Shown: piece after piece, positions 48,649-56,797 of the stretch
Layout: every line of letters starts with the position of its first letter
Numbering within the stretch: position 1 is the first letter of the stretch
Assembly (NCBI RefSeq): GCF_004349265.1
Contig: NZ_SMFL01000002.1
Span: 620,001-684,000, forward strand
Reading direction: 5' to 3'
Length of the DNA stretch: 64,000 nucleotides
DNA from: Dyadobacter psychrotolerans
GTDB taxonomy: Bacteria > Bacteroidota > Bacteroidia > Cytophagales > Spirosomataceae
Notes under the pieces: model-generated
Seen by the model: the letters and a program-made list of their open reading frames with translations, nothing else
Told to the model about the DNA's origin: nothing
Database searches by the model: none
Made by a program: the position numbers and the translations under genes

Positions 48649-49212
48649 TTAGTAGTTAATATTTAACTTCCGTTTAAAATAGAGAATTACGAATTTTAAA
48701 AACCACAATGCTAAGTGTCCCAAACCGTATCCAATTATTAGGCCGCAAACTGCGCCAATTATAATGAGGATTTGCATATTTGGTATATCAAGAATTTCAA
48801 TCACGATCCACGGAATTATTGTTCCAATTACAGGACCGGCTATTGTAAAACTCAAAATGACAATGGTTCGGAGTGCCTTTGTGAGCGATTTTTCATAGTA
48901 TCCAACAATAATTGCGCTGGAAATTACCCCGGTGGAAATGACTCCCATTACTGTCAGAAAAGCCAAGATAGCTATCAACATACCAGCGCCAATACCCATT
49001 CCAATAGCGCCAACCAGTATAATTTCAAAAAGACCAAATAAAGGTGAAATTTCATCCTTGTATACCACTTCTGAGGGGATTTTTGACAGAGGTTATGAAT
49101 CAGACCGAACCATTGGAATTGACACAACGGCTGTATCAATAGATTGTCCAACAGTTGCAAGACTGATGAGTACGAAGATTATGAGTGTCGTGAAATTTAG
49201 TGTGCGTGGCAT
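48649..49212 (-). pseudogene. Interrupted gene for a small membrane protein (in-frame TAA)
   Basis: A frame from ATG at 49212 codes a signal-like start (MPRTLNFTTLIIFVLISLA) and reaches TAA at 49095-49093 after 39 residues. The same frame then continues without interruption to the stop at 48649, through PLSKIPSEVVYKDEISPLFG and three to four hydrophobic segments rich in Ile/Val/Gly. So one nonsense codon (codon 40) splits what reads as a single 187-codon membrane-protein gene. The 139-residue remainder could start at GTG 49068, giving a shorter protein without its signal sequence. Family not recognised. A true pseudogene, a sequencing error, or a re-started small gene are all possible. Confidence 0.55.
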
Positions 49213-49307
49213 TAGTTGACTTGATTAAATTTAACCTTTTTTGAATAGATTTTCAAACTCAATTCCGTTGTTTAAACTTTGGTCTTCTGAGAAGTAAATC
49301 AACAGTT

Positions 49308-49362
49308 AAAAAAAATTCCCCGCCAAACTCACTTCGTGAAAAAGTAAGTTCAACAGGGAATT
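49308..49362 (-). terminator. Terminator after folD
   Basis: On the minus strand, outer stem AATTCCC/GGGAATT with an inner imperfect stem AACTTAC/GTGAGTT, followed by eight T. It lies 22 bp past the folD stop. Confidence 0.85.
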
Positions 49363-49384
49363 ACTGCTATAAGCTATTAAATTC

Positions 49385-50266
49385 TCATTTATAAATCTCC
49401 TTCCGTGCTGCTTTCAGTGTATTCGTCAGCAAACCACAGATTGTCATCAAGCCAACACCACCAGGAACTGGCGTAATAAAGCTGCTTTTAGGCGCTACGT
49501 CTGCAAAATTGACATCGCCTTTAATGGCAAATCCACTTTTTTTGGTAGCGTCAGCAACGCGGCTGATACCGACGTCGATAACTACTGCTCCTTCCTTGAT
49601 GTAATCAGCTGTTACAAATTCAGGACGACCCAGGGCCACGATCAGAATATCTGCGGTTTGGCAAACCTCTTTCAGGTTTTTGGTTTTGCTGTGCGTAATA
49701 GTCACCGTGCAGTTTCCGGGATATTCGTTACGCTGCATCAATATGCTCATCGGCAAACCCACGATCTGGCTGCGGCCAATAACTACGCAGTGTTTTCCAC
49801 TGGTTTCAATTCCGGCTCGGATCAGCATTTCGAGAATTCCGAATGGGGTAGCCGAAATATAGGCGGGCAGTCCTTTACACATTCTTCCCACATTAATCGG
49901 GTGAAATCCGTCAACGTCCTTTTTGGGATCAACAGCCTCCATAACGGTGTTTTCTGAAATATGTTTCGGAAGCGGAAGCTGGACGATAAATCCGTCTACG
50001 TCAGCATCATTGTTTAACGAGGCAACGGCTTCAAGCAACTTTTCCTCTGTAATGTCCGCTTCAAATTTTACAAGCGTCGAGGTAAAACCTATTTCTTCGC
50101 AGCTGCGGATTTTTGAAGCTACATATGTTTCGCTGGCTCCGTCTTGTCCAACCAAAATGGCAGCCAAATGCGGTTTTTTTCCACCGGCAGCAATCCAGTT
50201 TTCTACCTCAATTTTTATTTCAGATTTGATTTGGGAAGAAATGGCTTTCCCGTCAAGTAATTGCAT
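49385..50266 (-). CDS. folD: Bifunctional methylenetetrahydrofolate dehydrogenase/cyclohydrolase
   Basis: 293 residues, full length. Signatures EWETYVASK-like [19 protein letters not shown] (Tyr and Lys of the active site), [28 protein letters not shown], and the cofactor-binding [18 protein letters not shown]; ends [21 protein letters not shown]. It interconverts 5,10-methylene- and 10-formyl-tetrahydrofolate in one-carbon metabolism. Cytoplasmic. Its own terminator follows. Confidence 0.98.
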   Translation of the reverse strand: MQLLDGKAISSQIKSEIKIEVENWIAAGGKKPHLAAILVGQDGASETYVASKIRSCEEIGFTSTLVKFEADITEEKLLEAVASLNNDADVDGFIVQLPLPKHISENTVMEAVDPKKDVDGFHPINVGRMCKGLPAYISATPFGILEMLIRAGIETSGKHCVVIGRSQIVGLPMSILMQRNEYPGNCTVTITHSKTKNLKEVCQTADILIVALGRPEFVTADYIKEGAVVIDVGISRVADATKKSGFAIKGDVNFADVAPKSSFITPVPGGVGLMTICGLLTNTLKAARKEIYK

Positions 50267-50409
50267 CAGTATATTGCTATGTTGTTAATTTATTTGTCAA
50301 GTGGTGGTCATTTAAAGTAAGGAGTAGTCATTTTTGGTCTGGTTAGTAAGGTTAAGACTTACTTGCAACAAATGACAATCCCTGACCTTTTAACTGATCG
50401 TACCTGGCG

Positions 50410-51096
50410 TTATATTTTCTTCAGTTCCGCCATAAGCATTCCCATCCCCACCGTCGCTTTTTCCTGGATAAAAGTCATGTTGTCTTTGAGCTTGATATCA
50501 GGTCTTGCGGGATCAATCAGGAAAATAGGTTTGTTCCGGTCCACATAATGAACCAATCCTGCAGCGGGATAAACGGCCAGGGATGTTCCTACTACGACAA
50601 ATATATCAGCTTCTTCGGTAATTTCAACAGCGGTTTCCATCATCGGCACTTCTTCTCCAAACCATACAATGTGCGGACGAAGCTGGCTGCCGAGCTCACA
50701 AAGATCTCCGGTTTTAAGCTCCCAGGATTTCATCTCATAAACAAGATCGGGATTTTTGGTGCTTCTCGATTTGAAAAGCTCTCCATGCAGGTGAACTACA
50801 TTGCAGGAGCCGGCAATCTCGTGCAGGTTGTCGACGTTTTGGGTGATAACTGTTACTTCAAAGTTCTTTTCGAGCTCTACAAGAGCATAATGTGCAGCAT
50901 TAGGTTTTACAGACTCAGCCTGCTTTCTTCTTTGGTTGTAAAAATCCAAAACCAACTCCTGATTACGTGCCCATGCTTCTGGTGTTGCCACGTCTTCAAT
51001 TCTGTAATTATCCCAAAGGCCGCCGTTGTCACGAAAGGTACTGATGCCGCTTTCAGCACTGATACCTGCACCGGTAAGAACAACAAGTTTTTTCAT
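50410..51096 (-). CDS. cobB: Sir2-family NAD-dependent protein deacylase
   Basis: 228 residues from the ATG at 51096; an in-frame GTG three codons upstream is less likely. NAD-binding motif VVLTGAGISAESGISTFRD at the N-terminus, TQNVDNLHEIAGSCNVVHLHGE with catalytic His, then LRPHIVWFGEEVPMM and VVVGTSLAVYPAAGLVHYV. The zinc-binding Cys pairs of classical sirtuins are not present (short class III-like form, as in CobB-like desuccinylases). Removes acyl groups from lysine using NAD. Symbol assigned by family, not by experiment. Confidence 0.93.
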   Translation of the reverse strand: MKKLVVLTGAGISAESGISTFRDNGGLWDNYRIEDVATPEAWARNQELVLDFYNQRRKQAESVKPNAAHYALVELEKNFEVTVITQNVDNLHEIAGSCNVVHLHGELFKSRSTKNPDLVYEMKSWELKTGDLCELGSQLRPHIVWFGEEVPMMETAVEITEEADIFVVVGTSLAVYPAAGLVHYVDRNKPIFLIDPARPDIKLKDNMTFIQEKATVGMGMLMAELKKI

Positions 51097-51137
51097 TTTG
51101 TCCACTTATTTTCACGCAAAGTAGAGAAGTTTTACAC

Positions 51138-51175
51138 AAAGAACGCAAAGATCAATTTCGTCCTTTGCGTTCTTT
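51138..51175. repeat. Palindromic element carrying AAAGAACGCAAAG
   Basis: A perfect 13-bp stem AAAGAACGCAAAG/CTTTGCGTTCTTT with a 12-base loop, in the 100 bp between topA stop and the sirtuin start. Another CGCAAAG lies just upstream (51112-51118). It could serve as a terminator for topA (minus strand), but no T run follows the stem. Confidence 0.5.
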
Positions 51176-51204
51176 TATCTCTTCTTCAGTGATAACCTTC
51201 TTAT

Positions 51205-53643
51205 TTAACTTTTCTTTGCAACCTTCTTGGCCGCCGGTTTTTTTGCTGCCGCCTTTTTAGGAGCCGCTTCTTTTTTCGGAGCTGCTGCTTTTGGAGCGGC
51301 GGCTCGCGGAGCGGCGGCTCGCGGAGCGGCTTTTTTGAAACCACGGCCAGCTGGTTTTTCTGGTTGTTCGGCCGCCATTTTCAATACGTCGTCGTAGGTC
51401 AGACTGGCGGGCTCTGTTCCTTTTGGTATTTTTAGATTTCGTTTTTCAAAAGCAACGTAGGGTCCGTAACGGCCATTGAGAACTTTTGCGTTTTCATTTT
51501 CAGCAAATTCTTTTATTGTACGATTGCTTTCTATGACTCTTTTATCTTCGATAATTTCGATCAGGCGTTCCTCAGTAACGGCCATCGGGTCGTCATCTTT
51601 CGTAAGCGAATAGTATTTGCCGCCATGTTTTACATAAGGACCAAATTTTCCAATGTTGACGATCATTTCAGACTCTTCGAAAAGACCAACTGTTCTTGGC
51701 AATTTGAACAGTTCGAGCGCTTCTTCGAGTTTGATCGTTTCCATCAGCTGACCTTTCATCAGGCTGGCAAACTTCGGTTTGTCCTCATCTTCGGCATCAC
51801 CGATCTGTACGTAAGGGCCGTATTTTCCTATGCGAACAGAGATTTTTTTGCCTGAAGTCGGATCTTCACCCAAATCCCTGGAAGTAAGAGTCCGGTCAAT
51901 TTCCTGTTCTTTAACTTGCGTTAGTTTCTGTTGAAAAGGCGTGTAAAAGCTTTTTATCATCTGCTGCCAGGCCAAAGTGCCATCGGCAATATGGTCAAAA
52001 TCTTTTTCTACTTTGGCTGTAAATGAGTAATTTACAATGTCCTCAAAGTTATTGACAAGAAAGTCGTTAACGACCATTCCGGTGCTTGTCGGGAACAGCT
52101 TTGATTTCTCCGAACCGTAGGTTTCCTTGTTTACCTTACTTTCAATTTTATTGTTTGTGAGAATCATTTCACGGAATTCTCTGTCAATTCCCAGACGGTC
52201 TTCTTTAACCACGTACTCTCTTCTTAATATAGTTGAGATCGTTGGCGCGTAGGTAGACGGGCGTCCGATGCCCATTTCTTCGAGTTTTTTTACCAGACTC
52301 GCTTCCGTATAACGTGGCGGGTTACGGGTAAAACGTTCCGTTGCTTTCATGTCCGCAAGATTCAGTATCTGGCTGATATTCAGCGGAGGAAGCATCCCTT
52401 TTTGTTCTTCATCATTCTCATCATCGCTGGATTCCAGATATACTTTCAGGAAACCCTCAAATTTGATGACTTCGCCCTGCGCAACAAGCTCTTCGGAAGT
52501 GGTTGAAATAGCAATGGTTGCAGTCGTTCTTTCAAGCTGAGCATCTGACATTTGAGAAGCGATTGCTCTCTTCCAGATCAGCTCATACAAACGCTGTTCG
52601 TTGCGGTCGCTGCTGCCATTTAAGGTAGAAAAATCCGTCGGGCGAATGGCTTCGTGAGCTTCCTGTGCCGACTCGTTTTTGGTTTTAAAAATTCTCTTAT
52701 AATAATATTCCTGACCGTATTCTTTTACAATCTGAGTTTGTGCTTTTTCCAGTGCTTCTTCCGATAAGTTGGTAGAATCCGTACGCATGTAGGAAATCTT
52801 ACCTGCTTCGTAAAGACGCTGGGCAACTGTCATGGTTTGCGCAACCGAAAAACTTAATTTTCTGGATGCTTCCTGTTGTAGTGTAGAAGTTGTAAATGGG
52901 GGTGCAGGTGTTTTTTTAGCAGGTTTGACTTCAAGATTTTTGATCGAAAACTGAGCGCCGATACATTTTTCCAAAAAGGTCATCGCGTCGCTTTCGGCAG
53001 CAAAGTTTTTGGAAAGTTCGGCGTTGAGTACTTTCCCGTTTCCAAGGTCAAAGTGTGCCGTGATCTTAAAGCTTCCCTTGCTGTTAAAAGCTTCAATTTC
53101 TCTTTCACGCTCTACGATGATACGTACCGCAACGGATTGCACCCTTCCCGCAGAAAGATTGGATTTTCCGATTCTTATTTTTTTCCAAAGTACAGGCGAA
53201 AGCTCGTATCCAACCAGCCTGTCCAGAATCCTCCGCGCCTGCTGTGCATCCACAAGATCCACGTCAATGGTACGTGGTTTTAAGATTGCTTTTTGCAATG
53301 CGGTTTTGGTAATTTCTCTGAAAACGATTCTTTTCGTATCGTCAGGAAGTCCCAATGCTTCTTTTAAATGCCATGAAATAGCTTCTCCTTCGCGGTCATC
53401 ATCCGTTGCAAGCCACACTTCTGCGCCTTTTGCCAGCTTTTTAAGTTCCGTAATTACCTTTACTTTATCGGCTGAGATTTCGTAGGAGGGTTGAAAACCA
53501 TGTTCAACATCAACGCCCATATCATGCTCAGGCAGGTCCCGAACATGTCCGAAACTTGACTTCACAGTATAATCTGAGCCTAGATAACTTTCAATGGTTT
53601 TGGCCTTCGCCGGTGACTCAACGATCACCAGATTTTTAGACAT
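51205..53643 (-). CDS. topA: DNA topoisomerase I with Ala/Pro/Lys-rich tail
   Basis: 812 residues from the ATG at 53643 (KNLVIVESPAKAKTIESYLG), preferred to an in-frame upstream start at 53706 that adds 21 unconserved residues. Toprim domain with DDDREGEAISWHL; catalytic Tyr in SYMRTDSTNLS; several C-terminal GKYGPYV / GKFGPYV / GRYGPYV repeats (Topo_C repeats) instead of the zinc fingers of E. coli TopA. From about 770 the tail is AAPRAAAPRAAAPK...KKPAAKK, a histone H1-like DNA-binding extension. It relaxes negative supercoils. A perfect -7 box lies 40 bp upstream. Confidence 0.97.
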   Translation of the reverse strand: MSKNLVIVESPAKAKTIESYLGSDYTVKSSFGHVRDLPEHDMGVDVEHGFQPSYEISADKVKVITELKKLAKGAEVWLATDDDREGEAISWHLKEALGLPDDTKRIVFREITKTALQKAILKPRTIDVDLVDAQQARRILDRLVGYELSPVLWKKIRIGKSNLSAGRVQSVAVRIIVEREREIEAFNSKGSFKITAHFDLGNGKVLNAELSKNFAAESDAMTFLEKCIGAQFSIKNLEVKPAKKTPAPPFTTSTLQQEASRKLSFSVAQTMTVAQRLYEAGKISYMRTDSTNLSEEALEKAQTQIVKEYGQEYYYKRIFKTKNESAQEAHEAIRPTDFSTLNGSSDRNEQRLYELIWKRAIASQMSDAQLERTTATIAISTTSEELVAQGEVIKFEGFLKVYLESSDDENDEEQKGMLPPLNISQILNLADMKATERFTRNPPRYTEASLVKKLEEMGIGRPSTYAPTISTILRREYVVKEDRLGIDREFREMILTNNKIESKVNKETYGSEKSKLFPTSTGMVVNDFLVNNFEDIVNYSFTAKVEKDFDHIADGTLAWQQMIKSFYTPFQQKLTQVKEQEIDRTLTSRDLGEDPTSGKKISVRIGKYGPYVQIGDAEDEDKPKFASLMKGQLMETIKLEEALELFKLPRTVGLFEESEMIVNIGKFGPYVKHGGKYYSLTKDDDPMAVTEERLIEIIEDKRVIESNRTIKEFAENENAKVLNGRYGPYVAFEKRNLKIPKGTEPASLTYDDVLKMAAEQPEKPAGRGFKKAAPRAAAPRAAAPKAAAPKKEAAPKKAAAKKPAAKKVAKKS

Positions 53644-53682
53644 AATTTTGAATTTAATGTACCGGGTAGCACTTTGGATGCT

Positions 53683-53715
53683 CAAATATAGGGCAGAAAC
53701 AAGCAAAAAATCAAA
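53683..53715 (-). promoter_or_regulatory. Candidate promoter of topA
   Basis: On the minus strand TTTG at 53715-53712 and a perfect TATATTTG (TAnnTTTG) at 53690-53683, with 21 bases between, which is near the normal Bacteroidota spacing. It lies about 40 bp upstream of the ATG at 53643. Confidence 0.6.
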
Positions 53716-53893
53716 GTATGTAGAGAAAGGTAAGTTTTTAAATTGTTTTTTAATGCCTTTTCTGAGCCGATTTTCAGGGATTTATTCTCAATAATTGGCA
53801 CAACATCAGAACAAAAAACGAAGAGGGGTGGTTGTAATAATAGCTGGCTAGTATATAATGATACTAAATAGCATCAATTACGTATAGAACTCC

Positions 53894-53922
53894 TTTGTAT
53901 GTTCTGTAATTTCGTATTTTCG
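53894..53922 (+). promoter_or_regulatory. Candidate promoter of acnB
   Basis: TTTG at 53894-53897 and TATTTTCG at 53915-53922 (one mismatch to TAnnTTTG), 17 bases apart, 36 bp upstream of the acnB start. Confidence 0.4.
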
Positions 53923-53958
53923 CACGTTTAATGACAACAGATAATTCAATTTAATTTA

Positions 53959-56730
53959 ATGAATATTTATAAGGATTACATCAAAGAGATTGAAGAAAGA
54001 AAAGCCCAGGGGCTTAATCCGAAGCCAATTGATGGTGCCGAATTGCTAAGCGAAATCATTTGGCAGATTAAAGATTCAAACAATGAATACCGCGCCGACT
54101 CTCTTCATTTTTTTATTTACAACACGTTACCCGGTACCACAAGCGCAGCTGGCGTAAAAGCCAGGTTTTTGAAGGAAATCATCCTCGGGGAATCCGTCGT
54201 TGAAGAAATATCGCCTGCCTACGCTTTTGAGTTATTATCTCACATGAAAGGCGGACGCTCGATTGAGGTTTTGATCGACCTGGCTCTCGGTGAGGATACC
54301 TTCGTTGCAAAACAAGCGGGAGAGGTTCTTAAAACGCAGGTTTTCCTCTACGATGCCGATGTTGACCGTTTGAAGGAGGCATTCAAAAGCGGTAACGAAA
54401 TCGCTAAGGAAATTCTTGAAAGTTACGCACAGGCTGAGTTCTTCACCAAGCTGCCGGAGGTGGCCGAAGAAATTAAGATTGTTACTTATATAGCCGGTGA
54501 GGGCGATATTTCAACAGATTTGCTTTCTCCGGGTAACCAGGCTCACTCAAGATCTGACCGGGAACTTCATGGTCTGTGTATGATTACAACGAAGGCGCAG
54601 CACGAAATCAAGGCATTGCAGGAAGAACATCCTGACAAAAGCGTGATGCTGATCGCTGAAAGAGGTACCATGGGTGTAGGTTCATCCAGGATGTCTGGTG
54701 TGAACAACGTAGCACTTTGGACCGGTAAAAAAGCGAGCCCGTATATACCATTCGTTAACATTGCGCCGATTGTCGGAGGTACTAACGGTATTTCTCCGAT
54801 TTTCCTTACTACGGTTGACGTTACCGGCGGTATTGGTATTGACCTAAAAAACTGGGTAAAAAAGGTTGATGAAAATGGAACGGTTATCCGTAATGAAAGT
54901 GGTGACCCTGTTCTTGAAGAAGTATATTCAGTAGAGACAGGAACTGTTTTAACAATTAATACGAAAACAAAGAAACTCTATAATGGTGATCAGGAACTGA
55001 TCGATATCTCTAAGGCACTTACGCCTCAGAAAATGGAGTTTATAAAAGCAGGTGGATCTTACGCCATAGTATTTGGTAAAAAGATACAGACCGTTGCTGC
55101 CAGAATTCTTGGTATTGATATTCCTCTTGTTTATGCACCTTCAAAAGAGATTTCTCACGAAGGACAAGGCCTAACGGCAGTAGAAAAAATATTTAATAAA
55201 AATGCAGTTGGAACAACGCCGGGCAAAGTTTTACATGCCGGTTCGGATGTTCGGGTGGAAGTTAATATCGTTGGTTCTCAGGATACGACTGGTCTGATGA
55301 CTTCTCAGGAATTGGAGTCTATGGCTGCAACGGTGATTTCTCCAATTGTTGATGGTGCCTACCAATCAGGTTGTCATACTGCTTCGGTATGGGATAAAAA
55401 AGCGCAGGCCAACATCCCAAGGCTGATGAAATTCATGAATGACTTCGGTCTTATCACAGCCCGTGACCCGAAAGGCGAATATCACGCGATGACTGATGTG
55501 ATCCACAAAGTTCTTAACGACATCGTTGTGGACGAATGGTCGATCATCATCGGCGGCGACTCTCACACAAGAATGTCAAAAGGTGTTGCTTTTGGAGCTG
55601 ACTCAGGAACGGTCGCACTTGCATTGGCTACAGGTGAAGCATCCATGCCAATTCCGGAATCCGTGAAAGTGACGTTTAAAGGTGACATGAAGAATCACAT
55701 GGATTTTCGTGATGTAGTTCATGCTACCCAGGCTCAGATGCTTCAGAAGTTTGGTGGAGAGAACGTATTCCAGGGCAGAATCATTGAGGTTCATCTTGGA
55801 ACGCTTCCTGCTGACCAGGCATTTACTTTTACAGACTGGACGGCGGAGATGAAGGCAAAAGCCTCCATCTGTATTTCTGAGGATGATACGCTGATTGAAT
55901 CACTGGAAATTGCCAAAGGCAGAATTCAGATCATGATTGATAAAGGTATGGATAATCATAGACAGGTTCTTCAGGGATTAATCAACAAAGCAGATAAAAG
56001 AATTGCTGAGATTAAATCCGGTGAAAAACCAGGCCTTATTCCGGATGCAAATGCGAAATATTATGCGGAGGTTGTTATTGATCTTGACGTGATCGTTGAG
56101 CCAATGATCGCGGATCCTGATGTCAACAATAAAGATGTTTCCAAACGCTATACGCATGACACCATTCGGACGCTTTCTTTCTACGGGGAAGATAAAAAGG
56201 TGGATCTCGGTTTTGTAGGTTCCTGCATGGTGCACAAGGGAGATTTGAAAATTGTTTCTCAAATGCTCAGAAATATAGAGGAACAGCAAGGCAAGGTTGA
56301 ATTCCATGCTCCGCTGGTAGTGGCAGCGCCTACCTATAATATTATAGAAGAGCTTAAAAATGAAGGTGACTGGGATGTATTACAGAAATATTCTGGTTTC
56401 GAATTCGACGACAATGCACCGAAAGGAGCGGCGCGTACCGAATACGAAAATATGATGTATCTGGAACGTCCAGGCTGTAATCTTTGCATGGGTAACCAGG
56501 AAAAAGCAGCCAAAGGAGATACTGTTTTGGCAACTTCAACCCGTCTTTTCCAGGGAAGAGTTGTAGAAGATTCGGATCGTAAAAAGGGAGAGTCTTTACT
56601 TGCTTCTACGCCGGTTGTTGTTCTTTCAGCAATTCTTGGACGTATACCTAATATCAGTGAGTATAAAGCTGCTGTGGTTGGCATTGATCTTACCAAGTTT
56701 GCACCTCCGGTAAAGCAATTAAGCAGATAA
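53959..56730 (+). CDS. acnB: Aconitate hydratase B (bifunctional aconitase/2-methylisocitrate dehydratase)
   Basis: 923 residues, AcnB class. N-terminal HEAT-like region (about 1-160: ELLSHMKGGRSIEVLIDLAL), swivel domain, then the Fe-S catalytic domains. Cluster Cys are in LGFVGSCMVHKGDLKI and LERPGCNLCMGNQEKAAKGD (CxxC), matching E. coli AcnB. IGGDSHTRMSKGVAFGADSG is the active-site Ser/His segment. It isomerises citrate and isocitrate in the TCA cycle and, in known AcnB, can act on 2-methyl-cis-aconitate. It is followed 67 bp later by a second aconitase of the other class. Confidence 0.96.
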   Translation: MNIYKDYIKEIEERKAQGLNPKPIDGAELLSEIIWQIKDSNNEYRADSLHFFIYNTLPGTTSAAGVKARFLKEIILGESVVEEISPAYAFELLSHMKGGRSIEVLIDLALGEDTFVAKQAGEVLKTQVFLYDADVDRLKEAFKSGNEIAKEILESYAQAEFFTKLPEVAEEIKIVTYIAGEGDISTDLLSPGNQAHSRSDRELHGLCMITTKAQHEIKALQEEHPDKSVMLIAERGTMGVGSSRMSGVNNVALWTGKKASPYIPFVNIAPIVGGTNGISPIFLTTVDVTGGIGIDLKNWVKKVDENGTVIRNESGDPVLEEVYSVETGTVLTINTKTKKLYNGDQELIDISKALTPQKMEFIKAGGSYAIVFGKKIQTVAARILGIDIPLVYAPSKEISHEGQGLTAVEKIFNKNAVGTTPGKVLHAGSDVRVEVNIVGSQDTTGLMTSQELESMAATVISPIVDGAYQSGCHTASVWDKKAQANIPRLMKFMNDFGLITARDPKGEYHAMTDVIHKVLNDIVVDEWSIIIGGDSHTRMSKGVAFGADSGTVALALATGEASMPIPESVKVTFKGDMKNHMDFRDVVHATQAQMLQKFGGENVFQGRIIEVHLGTLPADQAFTFTDWTAEMKAKASICISEDDTLIESLEIAKGRIQIMIDKGMDNHRQVLQGLINKADKRIAEIKSGEKPGLIPDANAKYYAEVVIDLDVIVEPMIADPDVNNKDVSKRYTHDTIRTLSFYGEDKKVDLGFVGSCMVHKGDLKIVSQMLRNIEEQQGKVEFHAPLVVAAPTYNIIEELKNEGDWDVLQKYSGFEFDDNAPKGAARTEYENMMYLERPGCNLCMGNQEKAAKGDTVLATSTRLFQGRVVEDSDRKKGESLLASTPVVVLSAILGRIPNISEYKAAVVGIDLTKFAPPVKQLSR

Positions 56731-56797
56731 AGCTGTTTAGGTAGTTGTTGGTGGTTCGGTTTTTGTTAAGTGAATGTTAGACATTAATTTAATTACT

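Noticed and set aside
50548-51192. 214-codon plus-strand open frame opposite the sirtuin gene
   Set aside because: Fully antisense to a gene with clear Sir2 motifs; no domain recognised and Cys/Phe/Ser-rich as expected from shadow translation.
53009-53485. 158-codon plus-strand frame opposite topA
   Set aside because: Antisense to conserved topoisomerase coding sequence, Ser-rich, no domain.
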